Source: Rubrivivax sp. (lineage in GTDB: Bacteria > Pseudomonadota > Gammaproteobacteria > Burkholderiales > Burkholderiaceae_C). From it: a stretch of DNA of 64,000 bases. Shown here one piece after another: positions 42,216-51,650 of the stretch. The notes below the pieces were generated by a model. The model was not told where the DNA came from. It saw only the letters and a list, made by a program, of their open reading frames with translations, and searched no databases. Position numbers and translations under genes: made by a program. Where the stretch lies: positions 1 to 64,000 of the forward strand of contig JADMJD010000112.1 of NCBI GenBank assembly GCA_018780805.1. The letters run 5' to 3'. Numbering within the stretch: position 1 is the first letter of the stretch; every line of letters starts with the position of its first letter.

Positions 42216-42665
42216 TCAGCGCCACCCCAGCACCTTGTGGCCACGCTCCTTCATGCACAGGTCCACGTACTCGCGGTACACCGTGTCGGGTTCGTTCCAG
42301 TTCAGCACCACCGACGTCACCGTGCCGGCCATGGCGCCCGCCGCCGCGCCGCGGGCTTTTTCGTAGGCACTGCGCGAGCCGTTGACGACCGACTCCACGG
42401 CCTTGTCCACAAACGCCACGGCGCCCCGCTTGGCGGTGCCGGCGGACACCTTGGTGGCCTTGGTGCTGTTGATGCCCACCGAGGTTTCGGCCTCGGCCCG
42501 ACAGGCCTGGAGGTCGGCATCGGCACGGGCTGCCACAGGCGCTGGCCCGACCTTGTAGACCACCGGGGTGGCGGTGCTGGCACAACCGGCCAACACGGCA
42601 GCGGCCGACAGGATCAGCACCAGGCGGGGGGACAGACTCACACGGGACAGGGCAGGACGGTACAT
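42216..42665 (-). CDS. Small lipoprotein, hypothetical
   Basis: This 149-residue protein (ATG 42665, GGAG upstream) has a lipoprotein signal peptide ending in the lipobox VLAGCAS. The mature part has one Cys near ADLQACRAEAET, a glycine/alanine-rich helix (KARGAAAGAMAGTVTSVVL) like outer-membrane SlyB/Rick_17kDa helices, and a C-terminal YREYVDLCMKERGHKVLGW, so a disulfide between two Cys is possible. It is probably anchored in the outer membrane. Function is unknown. Confidence 0.75.
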   Translation of the reverse strand: MYRPALSRVSLSPRLVLILSAAAVLAGCASTATPVVYKVGPAPVAARADADLQACRAEAETSVGINSTKATKVSAGTAKRGAVAFVDKAVESVVNGSRSAYEKARGAAAGAMAGTVTSVVLNWNEPDTVYREYVDLCMKERGHKVLGWR

Positions 42666-42793
42666 CGGGTTCTCCGGTTCAAGGGTTGGACGCCGGACAG
42701 AGCACGCAGACCGCACCGGAAATACCGCAGGCCCCCATGGGTGCAAGTTCTGACGAAACGCAGGCCCCAAGTCGCGGTTTCGCGGCCGTGGCA

Positions 42794-42822
42794 TGTATTT
42801 CTTCAGCGCGCGGGCGCTCAGT
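42794..42822 (+). promoter_or_regulatory. ECF-type promoter P1 (TGTATTT / GCTCAGT)
   Basis: TGTATTT (42794-42800) and GCTCAGT (42816-42822) match four other sites in this locus, with the same 22-bp offset between the GTAT and CTC cores. It lies 20 bp upstream of the first gene of module A. Confidence 0.7.
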
Positions 42823-42841
42823 CCATCAACCCGACACAGAC

Positions 42842-43354
42842 ATGAGCACGATGACGCCCCCCTTCGTTTCAGACATCGGCTGCGCGCTGCACCAGAGCCG
42901 CACCCTGGTCGATGCACCCGAGGCGCTGGTGCTGCAGGCGGTGGCCGTGTTTCAGCAGCGCCCGCTGGCGGCGACGACAGCCCGGCCCTGGCGTCAACTC
43001 GTCGCCCACCTGAGCTTCGACAGCACACTCGCCGGCGCTGCCACGGCCGCCGTTCGGCACCACCAGGCGGACACCCGGCAACTGCTCTTCGAGGCCGACG
43101 GGCGAGAGGTCGAGCTCCGGATCTCGGCCGTCCCGGGCACCGACCGCTGGCACCTCAGCGGCCAGGTTCTGGGGCCGGAGGACAGTGGCTGGGCGTGTTT
43201 GAACAGCAACGACGGCTACAGCGCCGAATCCACCTGGAGCGATCTGTCCGAGTTCAGCTTTGAAGACGTGCCGCCCGGGCTGTGCACGGTGGTGCTCCGC
43301 GGTGGCGACTGGGAGTTGTTCCTGCCGGACCTCGCCATCCCGCGCGACATCTGA
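42842..43354 (+). CDS. Small cytosolic protein paired with CHAT protease (module A)
   Basis: This 170-residue soluble protein has no signal peptide or membrane helix. It is paralogous to the protein at 48346-48855: both have a helical N-terminus with LVDAPE and a lF(Q)xR end, a middle D(T)RQ(L/I)LF...EGR(E/D)V(E/D)LRIS, SGQVLGP(E/D) and a C-terminal EFSF(E/Q)(D/G)VP...L.G.DWE(L/I). The second half looks like a beta sandwich. Each copy directly precedes a TPR-CHAT gene. It could be a CHAT substrate, an inhibitor or an anti-sigma factor; none is proven. Confidence 0.75.
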   Translation: MSTMTPPFVSDIGCALHQSRTLVDAPEALVLQAVAVFQQRPLAATTARPWRQLVAHLSFDSTLAGAATAAVRHHQADTRQLLFEADGREVELRISAVPGTDRWHLSGQVLGPEDSGWACLNSNDGYSAESTWSDLSEFSFEDVPPGLCTVVLRGGDWELFLPDLAIPRDI

Positions 43355-43388
43355 GCAGGTGTGATGTGAACCTGGTGGCACACAGAAC

Positions 43389-46139
43389 ATGGCCTCCGCG
43401 CTGGTGATCGATGCAGCCGACGCTGCGCGCAGCGCGGCCGAGGCGCGTGGCTGGGCCTTGAAGGATGCCTGTTATGCCGCGTGGCACAGCGAGCCCGCCC
43501 AGGCCAGCGCCAGCGCTGCGGCGCTGGCTGAACTGGCCAGCCACCACCGCGGTGGGGCGCTGCCGGCCTTGCAACACTGGACGGCCGGGATCGCCGCGCT
43601 GGCCACCGGGCAACTGACCGCTGCACTGGCGGCCCTGGAAACCGCGCAAGCCGCCTTCGAGACACGCGGCGACCTGCTGCATGCGGCGCAGACCCAGGTG
43701 CCGCAGATGGTCGCGCTGTCGATGCTGGGCCGCGACAGCGAAGCGGTGGCCCGCGGCCAGCTGGCGCTGACCCGCTTTGCCGACGCGGGGGACGAACGAT
43801 CGGCCGGCAAGATAGAGCTGAACCTGGGCAGCATGCTGTTCCAGCAACACCGCCACCTGGAGTGTGAGCAGCTCTACCGCCGTGCTGCCGTGCGTTTTGC
43901 CCGGGCAGGCGACGACGAATACTCCATCGTGGCCGACATCGGGCTGGCCAACACATTGAGCTGGCAGCTGCGTTTCGACGAGGCTTTCCGCGTCAACACC
44001 CGCGCCCGCATGCGGGCCGAACAACGTGGCCTGGGCATCCTGGCGGCCCAGGCCGAACAGGCCATCGGCCGGCTGGAACTGCTGCGCGGGCACTGGCAGC
44101 CCGCCTTGCGCGCCCTGCTGAGGGCCAGTGCCCGGCTGGCGGCCGACCAGGCCCCGCCGCACCGCGTGCTGGATGTCGAAGGCACGCTGGCCGACGCCTA
44201 CGTGGAAGTGCAGCTGCTGGCAGAGGCCGCGGAGCTGCAAGGCCGCGTGGCCCGCAGTGCCCAGGCGCTGGGGGCGCCCGCGGAGCAGGCCTGGGCCCTG
44301 TTGCAACAAGCGCGTGCCCTGACACGGCTGGGGCAATTGCGGGCCGCCCAGCAAGGCCTCGACCAGGCCGCGGCCCTGTACGCCGAACAAGGCAACCCCA
44401 CGGCGGCGGCCTACACCGAGGTGTGCCGGGCCGAGCTGGCGCTGGCTGACAAGCGCCCTGCGGCCGGCCTGGCCCACGCCCGCCAGGCCGTGCTGGGCCT
44501 GGCCGATGACGGTGCGGGCGCCTGGGCCCAGGAGGCCATGGCGCTTGAAGCCCAGGCCCTGCAGGCGCTGGGCCGCTGGGACGCCGCCCAACGCGCCTTC
44601 CAGCGCCTGTTGCGCGAATCCCTGACACCGCTGGCCGTGCGGCTGCGCGGCCACATCGGCCTGGGCCAGCTGGCCGCGCGCGTGGACAACCGCGACACGG
44701 CGCGCGGCCACTTCGAAGCCGCGCTGGAACAACTGGAGCAGGCGCGCCGGCAGCTGACACACGACGAGTCGCGCAGCGCGCTCGGCCGCCTGGCAGACCA
44801 GGCCACGCAGGGCCTGGTGGCCCTGGCGCTGGCCGATGGTGAAGCCGGCCGCCTGCTGGTGGAGCTGGAACGTGGCCGTGCACAAGCGCTGGCGCTGGGG
44901 TTGGCGCGTTCCAGCAGCAGCCAGACCTTCGATCCGCAGTCCCAGCGCGTGCAATGGCTGCGCGACCGATGGCGGGCCGCCGTGGCCGAGGGCGACAGCG
45001 CTGGGCGCAGCCACATCGGCGAACGCCTGCAGGGCCTGGAGGCCGAGCTGGCCGAGGCGCAACGGCGCGTGGCGCTGGCCTCGGGGCCTGCGCCCGGTTG
45101 GCAGGCGTACCGCGGGCCCACCGACGCGCGTGAACTGCGACGCGCACTGCCGGCGGACACCGCCGCGCTGCTGCTGTCGCTGCAGGGCAACCGCCTGGTG
45201 GCCTGTGTCGTGCGGCCGGATGCCATCATGCATGGCATCGTGGAGCAGCCCGAACTGGCACAACGTGTGCGCAGCCTGCGGTTCCAGATCGAGACCCCGC
45301 GCTTCGGCGGCAGCCAGCGGCTGCAGCAGCATGCCGAGCAACTGCAGGCCCGCAGCCTGCGCCAGCTGCAGGCCTTGTACCAGGCCGTCTGGGCGCCCTG
45401 GGCCCCGCTGCTGGGCGTGGCCCGGCGAATCGTGCTGGTGCCTGATGGACCGCTGCACTACCTGCCCTGGGCCGCGCTGCACGACGGACAACACTTCCTG
45501 CAGCAGCGCCACGAGCTGGTCATGGCCCCCAGCCTGGGCACCTGGCTGCACCTGCAACAGCAACCGGACCCCAGCACGCACCGGACACTGGTGGTCGGCG
45601 CCGCCGACCCGGCGCTGGTGCATGTGTCGGCCGAGGTTCAGGCGGTGGCGCAGACCTGCCGCGTGCCGCCCGTGCTGCTGCAGGGCCCGCAGGCCACCGC
45701 AGCGGCCGTGCTGGCCGCTGCGCGCCACGCCGACGTGCTGCACCTGGCCTGCCACGGCCGGTTCCGGGCCGACAACCCGGCGTTCTCGGAGCTTCGCCTC
45801 GCCGACGGACCCCTGACGCTGATGGATGTGCGCGATGCCCAGCTGAGCACCCGCCTGGTCGTGCTCTCGGCCTGCGAGACCGGCCAGGCCCAGCACACGG
45901 CGGGCGGTGAACTGCAGGGCCTGGTGCGGGCCTTCCAGCTGGCCGGCGCCCACAGCGTGCTGGCCAGCCTGTGGCCGGTGGACGACGCCGCCACCGCCGG
46001 GCTGATGCAGCAGTTCCACGCCGGGCTGGCCCGCGGCCTGCGGCCCGCCGCCGCCCTGCGGCATGCGCAGCGACAGGCGGCCGCCGGGGGACAGCACCCG
46101 TTTTACTGGGCCGCGTTCCAGCTGCATGGCAAGGCTTGA
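43389..46139 (+). CDS. TPR-CHAT caspase-like protease (module A)
   Basis: This 916-residue protein has tetratricopeptide-like helices over roughly residues 1-560 and a C-terminal CHAT peptidase domain. The catalytic dyad is His789 (LHLACHGRF) and Cys829 (VLSACETG), with DGPLHYLPWAALHDG upstream. CHAT proteases belong to the caspase/separase clan and cut after a sensor partner changes state; the TPR region normally binds that partner. It follows its small partner gene by 34 bp and precedes a subtilisin gene. It is clearly homologous to the protein at 48852-51569 along its whole length. Confidence 0.92.
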   Translation: MASALVIDAADAARSAAEARGWALKDACYAAWHSEPAQASASAAALAELASHHRGGALPALQHWTAGIAALATGQLTAALAALETAQAAFETRGDLLHAAQTQVPQMVALSMLGRDSEAVARGQLALTRFADAGDERSAGKIELNLGSMLFQQHRHLECEQLYRRAAVRFARAGDDEYSIVADIGLANTLSWQLRFDEAFRVNTRARMRAEQRGLGILAAQAEQAIGRLELLRGHWQPALRALLRASARLAADQAPPHRVLDVEGTLADAYVEVQLLAEAAELQGRVARSAQALGAPAEQAWALLQQARALTRLGQLRAAQQGLDQAAALYAEQGNPTAAAYTEVCRAELALADKRPAAGLAHARQAVLGLADDGAGAWAQEAMALEAQALQALGRWDAAQRAFQRLLRESLTPLAVRLRGHIGLGQLAARVDNRDTARGHFEAALEQLEQARRQLTHDESRSALGRLADQATQGLVALALADGEAGRLLVELERGRAQALALGLARSSSSQTFDPQSQRVQWLRDRWRAAVAEGDSAGRSHIGERLQGLEAELAEAQRRVALASGPAPGWQAYRGPTDARELRRALPADTAALLLSLQGNRLVACVVRPDAIMHGIVEQPELAQRVRSLRFQIETPRFGGSQRLQQHAEQLQARSLRQLQALYQAVWAPWAPLLGVARRIVLVPDGPLHYLPWAALHDGQHFLQQRHELVMAPSLGTWLHLQQQPDPSTHRTLVVGAADPALVHVSAEVQAVAQTCRVPPVLLQGPQATAAAVLAAARHADVLHLACHGRFRADNPAFSELRLADGPLTLMDVRDAQLSTRLVVLSACETGQAQHTAGGELQGLVRAFQLAGAHSVLASLWPVDDAATAGLMQQFHAGLARGLRPAAALRHAQRQAAAGGQHPFYWAAFQLHGKA

Positions 46140-46219
46140 GCGCGCCGGGCCGTCCCAAGGTCGAATTCCGGAGCGCGCAGTGCGAAGGTACGCCAGTGAG
46201 GCGCGCCACGCCCACCGGA

Positions 46220-46248
46220 CGTATCAAAGCGCTGCATGGCCGCTCTGT
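46220..46248 (+). promoter_or_regulatory. ECF-type promoter P2 (CGTATCA / GCTCTGT)
   Basis: CGTATCA (46220-46226) and GCTCTGT (46242-46248) carry the shared locus pattern at 22-bp core offset. It lies 40 bp upstream of the subtilisin A gene and should also transcribe the sigma factor gene, giving autoregulation. Confidence 0.7.
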
Positions 46249-46287
46249 GCGGCGCAGCTGTCACCCCGACAGGACCACGAGACCAAC

Positions 46288-47670
46288 ATGCCATCACCCT
46301 CGCGCCTGACCCTGATGACCGCGGCCGTGCTGAGCCTCGCCGCCTGCGGCGGTGGTGGCAGCCCCACGGCCGACACCGACCGCGTCCCGGCCGGGGCCGG
46401 GGAGGCTGGCGGCGCCGAGCTCATCGTTCGCCTCGGCGCCGTGGACGTGGCCAGCCTCGCCGCCAGCAACGGCCTGACGGTGCTGGACCAGTTTGGCCGT
46501 CGCCCCATCTGGCGCCTGCGGCTGCCCGCCGGCGGCGACGCCGCGGCGGTGCTGGAACGCCTGCGCGGCGTGTCCGGCGTGCTGAACGCCGAGTTGAACC
46601 AGCAGAGCCAGACCCCGGAGGCCCGTGCGCGCAACGTCGTCTGGGCCATCGGCGGCGACGCCGGCAGTTATGCCAGCCAATGGGGTCCGGCGGCGGTTCG
46701 GCTGCCGCAGGTCGAGGGCGTCGCGCCGGGCACGGGTGTGCGCATCGCCATCCTGGACACCGGCGTCGACATGACCCACCCCGCCTTGGCCGGCCGTCTG
46801 GCGCGCCGCGCCGACGGGCGTGTGCTGGGTCGGGACTTTGTCGACGGGGACGACGACCCGTCGGACGCCGGCAGCCGTGCCGATGCCGGCCACGGCCACG
46901 GCACACATGTCGCCGGCCTGGCGGCGCTGGCCGCCCCCGACGCGACGCTGATGCCGGTGCGGGTGCTCGACAGCCAGGGCGCCGGCAACCTCTGGGTGCT
47001 GGCCGAAGCCCTGGCCTGGGCGGTCGACCCCGACGGGGACCCCACCACCGACGACGGCGCCCACGTGATCAACCTCAGCCTGGGCACCGCCCAGCCAACG
47101 GAACTGCTGCGCCTGATCACCGCCAGCGTGACCTGCGGTGACGACGATGATGACGACGACGAAGACGGTGACGGCGAGGTGGACGATGACGAACGCGACG
47201 CCGCCGTTCGCTGCGCCGCCGGCCACGGTGCAGTCGTGATGGCCGCCGCCGGCAACGATGGCAGTGACAGCGTGTTGAACCACCCGGGCGCCGAGGGCGT
47301 ACCGGGCAGCCGCGCCGTGACGGCCAGCAACGCGCAGCGCCAGCTGCCAGGCTTTGCCAACCGGGCCAGCCACGTCAAGCTGGCGGCGCCGGGCGAGCAG
47401 ATCATCAGCACCGTGCCGGGTGGTGGTTGGGGCGTCTGGTCGGGCAGTTCGATGGCCGCCCCCTGGGCTTCCGGGGTGGCGGCACGGGTGCTGGGTACCC
47501 TGCCACCGGGTGGCGACGCCAGCCGCCCGACGCTGCGCCAATGGCGGCCGGAAGACGTGGCCAAGCGGCTGGAGGACCGCAGCGCGCTGCTGTGTGGCAC
47601 CTCCATCCGGCAGTTGGATGCCGCCGCGGCGGTGCTGGACCTGCCGGGCGACGACACCCCCTGTCCTTGA
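46288..47670 (+). CDS. Exported subtilisin-like protease (S8) lipoprotein (module A)
   Basis: This 460-residue peptidase S8 has a lipobox (LSLAACGGGG), so it is probably anchored to a membrane facing the periplasm or outside. A propeptide-like segment (about 40-120) precedes the catalytic domain with Asp157 (AILDTGVDMTHP), His207 (GHGTHVAG), oxyanion Asn323 (AAAGNDGS) and Ser388 (SGSSMAAP). A Cys-flanked loop (Cys283-Cys309) is extremely Asp/Glu-rich, probably for calcium. It precedes the ECF sigma factor gene by 45 bp. Confidence 0.93.
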   Translation: MPSPSRLTLMTAAVLSLAACGGGGSPTADTDRVPAGAGEAGGAELIVRLGAVDVASLAASNGLTVLDQFGRRPIWRLRLPAGGDAAAVLERLRGVSGVLNAELNQQSQTPEARARNVVWAIGGDAGSYASQWGPAAVRLPQVEGVAPGTGVRIAILDTGVDMTHPALAGRLARRADGRVLGRDFVDGDDDPSDAGSRADAGHGHGTHVAGLAALAAPDATLMPVRVLDSQGAGNLWVLAEALAWAVDPDGDPTTDDGAHVINLSLGTAQPTELLRLITASVTCGDDDDDDDEDGDGEVDDDERDAAVRCAAGHGAVVMAAAGNDGSDSVLNHPGAEGVPGSRAVTASNAQRQLPGFANRASHVKLAAPGEQIISTVPGGGWGVWSGSSMAAPWASGVAARVLGTLPPGGDASRPTLRQWRPEDVAKRLEDRSALLCGTSIRQLDAAAAVLDLPGDDTPCP

Positions 47671-47715
47671 ACCGTGCGGCACAGGCCGGGTGTGCGCCAA
47701 TGGCATGATGCATGG

Positions 47716-48276
47716 GTGGACCTCTCAGAACTCACCGATGCCGCCCTGGTGGAACGTTGCCGCGAAGGCCAGGCTGCCGCCTGGAGCACGCTGGTCCGGC
47801 GCTACCAGCGCCTGGTCTACACCGTGCCGCGGCGCGCCGGCCTGGGCGATGACCTGGCCGCGGACGTGTTCCAGATCGCCTTCCAGCGCCTGTATGAATC
47901 ACTCGACCGGCTGGACGACGGCAGCCGGGTGCGCGCCTGGCTGGTCACCACGGCCAAGCGCGAGACGCTGCGGTTGCTGGCCGAGCGCCAGCGCACGACC
48001 ACGGGCGAGGAGGCCAGCGACGCCATCGATGCCCAGGTGGACCCCGCGCCGCTGCAAGACGCCCAGCTCGCCGCGCTGCAGGACCTGGACCGCCTGCGCC
48101 AGGCCGTGGACCGCCTGGCCGCGCGCGACCGGCAGTTTGTGGAGCTGTTGTTCCTTCAGGAAGAACCCCTGGCCTACGACGAGATTGCGCGGCGCCTGCA
48201 GATGGCCGAAGGCAGCATCGGCCCCACCCGGGCCCGTTGCCTGGCCAAGTTGCGCAGCATCCTGGCCGAGATGTAA
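47716..48276 (+). CDS. ECF-type RNA polymerase sigma factor
   Basis: This is a 186-residue sigma-70 family factor with regions 2 and 4 only (GTG 47716 best fits the family start; GTG 47674 is possible). Region 2: YQRLVYTVPRRAGLGDDLAADVFQ and VRAWLVTTAKRETLR; region 4 helix-turn-helix: YDEIARRLQMAEGSIGPTRARC. It lies between the two CHAT/subtilisin modules and no classical anti-sigma gene adjoins it. Five matching bipartite promoters around it suggest that it transcribes both modules and, through P2, itself. Confidence 0.92.
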   Translation: MDLSELTDAALVERCREGQAAAWSTLVRRYQRLVYTVPRRAGLGDDLAADVFQIAFQRLYESLDRLDDGSRVRAWLVTTAKRETLRLLAERQRTTTGEEASDAIDAQVDPAPLQDAQLAALQDLDRLRQAVDRLAARDRQFVELLFLQEEPLAYDEIARRLQMAEGSIGPTRARCLAKLRSILAEM

Positions 48277-48283
48277 CTGTTCT

Positions 48284-48313
48284 TGTATTTTCAGGGGGGT
48301 GCACATGCTCTGT
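48284..48313 (+). promoter_or_regulatory. ECF-type promoter P3 (TGTATTT / GCTCTGT)
   Basis: TGTATTT (48284-48290) and GCTCTGT (48307-48313) repeat the locus pattern with one extra spacer base. It begins 8 bp after the sigma factor stop and 62 bp before module B. Confidence 0.65.
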
Positions 48314-48345
48314 GTGCCGACTGACCCGATTGGCTGGAGCCTCCG

Positions 48346-48855
48346 ATGACACGTGCGACCCATTCCGACGACGACCTGACCGCCGCCCTGCTGCGCAGCC
48401 GTCTGCTCGTGGACGCGCCGGAGCCGGTGATCAACCGCGCACTGCAGCTCTTCCAGGCCCGGCGCCCGGCACCCGCCGCCTCGCCCCTGGTGCGCTCGCT
48501 GGCGGCGCGTCTGCAGTTCGACAGCGCAGGCCTCACCGCCCAGGCCGCCGGCGTGCGCAACGTGGGCGAAGACACACGCCAGATTTTGTTCAGCGCCGAG
48601 GGCCGGGATGTGGACCTGCGCATCAGCCCGGAAGGTGAGGGCTGGCTGCTGAGCGGCCAGGTCCTGGGCCCGGACGCGACCGGACGCGCGCAGCTCGCGG
48701 TGGGCGCCTACCGTGGCGACGTGGCCTGGAACGAGCTCTGCGAGTTCAGCTTCCAGGGTGTGCCCGAAGGTGAAGCCACCCTCACGCTGCAGGGCAGCGA
48801 TTGGGAGATCGTGCTGCCGCTGATGCAGCTCCAGGCTGCGCGCCGACCCCGGTGA
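48346..48855 (+). CDS. Small cytosolic protein paired with CHAT protease (module B)
   Basis: This 169-residue protein is a paralogue of the 42842-43354 product, with the same LVDAPE opening, EDTRQILFSAEGRDVDLRIS middle and EFSFQGVPEGEATLTLQGSDWEI (in part) end. There is no export signal. It overlaps the following CHAT gene by GTGA, so the two proteins are made in a fixed ratio, which supports a direct complex. Confidence 0.75.
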   Translation: MTRATHSDDDLTAALLRSRLLVDAPEPVINRALQLFQARRPAPAASPLVRSLAARLQFDSAGLTAQAAGVRNVGEDTRQILFSAEGRDVDLRISPEGEGWLLSGQVLGPDATGRAQLAVGAYRGDVAWNELCEFSFQGVPEGEATLTLQGSDWEIVLPLMQLQAARRPR

Positions 48856-51569
48856 ACACACCGGCCGTGCCGCTGCGCGCCCGGGCCTGGGCCCTGAAGG
48901 CGCGCTGTTACGAAGCCTGGCATACCGATCCGACACAGGCAGAAACGGCAGCCGACGAGCTGGCGGCCCTGGCCTTGGCCTGTGGTGAAGGCGAGCTGGA
49001 GATCCAGGCCCTGGCCGATTGGGCCGACGGCATCGCCAGCCTGGCCAAGGGCCAGCTGGCGCAGGCCCTGCTGCGGCTGGAGCAGGCCCAGGCCGGCTTT
49101 GCCGCGCTGGGCGACGCCCAGCACGCGGCCGAGACCCAGGTGCCGCAGATGGTGGCCCTGGCCATGATGGGCCGGGACGACGACGCCGCGGAACGCGCCC
49201 GCCACGCCTTGCAGCTGTTTTTGCAGACCGGTGACGAACGCTCCGCCGGCAAGATCGAGCTGAACCTGGGCACGATGCTGTCGCGCCAGGACCGGCATGC
49301 CGAGGCCGAAGCGCTGTTCCGCCAGGCGGCGGTGCGGTTTGCGCGTGCCGACGACGCCGAACACTCCATCGTGGCCGACATCGCACTGGCCAACGCCCTG
49401 ACCTGGCAGTTCCGCTTCGACGATGCCTTGCGTGTGAATGCACGCGCGCGCATGCGGGCGCGGGCGCGCGGGTTTGCGATCTCGGCGGCCCACGCCGAGC
49501 AGGCCATCGGCCGCATCGAGCTGCACCGCGGCCGCTGGCAGGCCGCGCTGCAGGCCCTGGTGGCCGCCTGCTCGCAGCTGACGGCGGCCCATGCACCGCC
49601 GCAGCGCCGCATCGAGGCCGAGGCGGCCCTGGCCGACGCCTACCTGGCCGTGAACATGTTGCGCGAGGCCGTGCAGCTGTACGACCAGGTCATCGCCCAG
49701 GCCGACCAGATGACCGCCCCCGCCGAAGCCGCCTGGGCCCAGGTGCAGCGGGCCCGCGCACTCGGCCTGCAGGGTGAACACACCCGCGCGCTGGCGGGTT
49801 TGCAGCAGGCGCGCGCCCGGTATGTGGACCTGGGCCACCCCACCGCCCTGGCCTATGCCGATCTGTGCGCGGCCCGGGTGGCGCTGGAGGCCGGTGATGG
49901 CGAGGCCGCGCTGGCCAGCGCCCGCCGTGCCGTGCAGGGCCTGGCCACCAGCGGCATCCGCGGCTGGCTGCTGGAAGCGCGCACCCTGGAAGCCTGTGCC
50001 CTGCACGCCGTGGGGCAGGCCGACGAGGCCAGCCGGGTGGTCGCCGAGACCCTGGCCGCGGCGCCCGACCTGCCCGCGGTGCGGCGCCTGGGCCTGCGCC
50101 TGCTGGGCCGCATCGCCGAAGATGGGCAGCGCCTGGCCCAGGCCCGCGGCCACTACGAGCAGGTGCTCGCGATGGTGGACGACGAACGGCAAGGCCTGGA
50201 CGACGACGACATCCGCGTCGCCCTGGGCGGCGACGCGGAGTTTGCACACGAGCGGCTGGTGCAACTGGCCGCTGCGCGCCTGGACCCGGCCGAACTGCTG
50301 CAGGCCATCGAAGGCGGCCGGGCGCGGGTGCTGGCGGCCAGCCTGCCGGGCGACACCCCGGCGCCTGCCCCGGCGGCCGAACACACGCAGCTGCACTGGT
50401 TGCGCGCACGTTGGCAGGAAGCCGTGGTCGAAGGCGACGACACCCGCCGGCAGACGCTGGAACACAGCCTGCTGGAAACACAACGCCGGCTGGCGCTGAC
50501 CGGGCACACCGCGACGGCCGACGCCCGCCTGCGGCCCGGCCCGCAGGCCTTCCACACCGCCGCGCTGCAGGCCCGGCTGCCGGCCGACACCGCGGTCGTG
50601 TTGTTCCACCTGGCGGCGGACCAGGTGCATGGCGTCGTCGTGCGGCGCGACGGGCTCTGGCAGGTCAGCACCCCGGTGCAGGGCATGGACGAACAGCTGC
50701 GTGCACTGCGCTTCCAGTTCGACACCTGGCGCTTCGGGGCCAGCCCGTCGCTGCAGCGGCACGCCGCGCTGCTGCAGCAGCGCGTGCAGGCCCGGCTGCA
50801 GGCCTTGTACCGCCAGGTCTGGGCACCGCTGGTGCCCGGGCTGGGCGACGCCCGGCACGTGGTGGTGGTGCCGCACCGCGGCCTGCACTACCTGCCGTTC
50901 TGTGCATTGCACGACGGGCAGGACTGGCTGCTGGCGCGCCACACGCTCACCCTCGCGCCCAGTGCCGAGGTGTGGCAACGCCTGCAGAGCCGGCCGGTGC
51001 CATCGGCGGGCCCGGCCCTGGTCGTCGGTGTGGGCGGTCCCGCCCTGCCCTGGGTGGCGGCCGAGGTGCAGGCGGTGGCCGCGGCGCTGGGGCCGGGCAC
51101 CCAGGTGCTGGCGGAAAACCAGGCCACGCTGGCGGCGCTGCGCCAGGCGGCGCCGCAGGCCCGGCTGCTGCACCTGGCCTGCCACGGCCGCTTCCGCGCC
51201 GACAGCCCGGCGTTTTCGGAGCTGCACCTCGCCGACGGCCCGCTGACGCTGATGGACCTGCGGCGCTGGCAGCTGGACGTGTCGCTGGTGGCGATGTCGG
51301 CCTGCGAGACCGGTGTCAGCCGGGTCGACCCGGGCGGGGAGCTGCTCGGGCTGGTGCGTGCGGGCCTGCAAGCCGGTGCGCGCAACGTGCTGGCCACACT
51401 CTGGCCGGTGCAGGACGAAGCGAGTGCCCACTTGATGAGCGGTTTCTACCAGCAGCTGCAGGCCGGTGCCCGGCCAGCCGCCGCGTTGCAAACAGCGCAA
51501 CTCGCGCTGGCGCGCCAGGGCGCCCATCCGTGGCATTGGGCCGGCGTTGCGCTGCACGGACGGGGTTGA
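48852..51569 (+). CDS. TPR-CHAT caspase-like protease (module B)
   Basis: This 905-residue homologue of the module A protease starts at GTG 48852, overlapping the small partner (GTGA). It has the same order: tetratricopeptide-like helices, then the CHAT domain with His778 (LHLACHGRF) and Cys818 (AMSACETG), 40 residues apart as in module A. Stretches such as AETQVPQMVALAMMGRD and DERSAGKIELNLGTML are nearly identical to module A, showing tandem duplication. It precedes subtilisin B. Confidence 0.92.
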   Translation: MNTPAVPLRARAWALKARCYEAWHTDPTQAETAADELAALALACGEGELEIQALADWADGIASLAKGQLAQALLRLEQAQAGFAALGDAQHAAETQVPQMVALAMMGRDDDAAERARHALQLFLQTGDERSAGKIELNLGTMLSRQDRHAEAEALFRQAAVRFARADDAEHSIVADIALANALTWQFRFDDALRVNARARMRARARGFAISAAHAEQAIGRIELHRGRWQAALQALVAACSQLTAAHAPPQRRIEAEAALADAYLAVNMLREAVQLYDQVIAQADQMTAPAEAAWAQVQRARALGLQGEHTRALAGLQQARARYVDLGHPTALAYADLCAARVALEAGDGEAALASARRAVQGLATSGIRGWLLEARTLEACALHAVGQADEASRVVAETLAAAPDLPAVRRLGLRLLGRIAEDGQRLAQARGHYEQVLAMVDDERQGLDDDDIRVALGGDAEFAHERLVQLAAARLDPAELLQAIEGGRARVLAASLPGDTPAPAPAAEHTQLHWLRARWQEAVVEGDDTRRQTLEHSLLETQRRLALTGHTATADARLRPGPQAFHTAALQARLPADTAVVLFHLAADQVHGVVVRRDGLWQVSTPVQGMDEQLRALRFQFDTWRFGASPSLQRHAALLQQRVQARLQALYRQVWAPLVPGLGDARHVVVVPHRGLHYLPFCALHDGQDWLLARHTLTLAPSAEVWQRLQSRPVPSAGPALVVGVGGPALPWVAAEVQAVAAALGPGTQVLAENQATLAALRQAAPQARLLHLACHGRFRADSPAFSELHLADGPLTLMDLRRWQLDVSLVAMSACETGVSRVDPGGELLGLVRAGLQAGARNVLATLWPVQDEASAHLMSGFYQQLQAGARPAAALQTAQLALARQGAHPWHWAGVALHGRG

Positions 51570-51601
51570 ACCCCCAAACCCACCGATTCCGGGGGGCCTG
51601 A

Positions 51602-51630
51602 CGTATCAGGCGGCGGGCAGACTGCTCTGT
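51602..51630 (+). promoter_or_regulatory. ECF-type promoter P4 (CGTATCA / GCTCTGT)
   Basis: CGTATCA (51602-51608) and GCTCTGT (51624-51630) have the same cores and spacing as P2, which also drives a subtilisin gene. It lies 21 bp upstream of the subtilisin B start. Confidence 0.7.
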
Positions 51631-51650
51631 CCGTCAGGAGACACGCCCCC

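Noticed and set aside
43254-46127. Antisense frame of 957 residues opposite CHAT gene A (and a similar 949-residue one at 48708-51557)
   Set aside because: Both are complements of high-GC coding sequence with biased composition. The sense frames have intact catalytic motifs and promoters.
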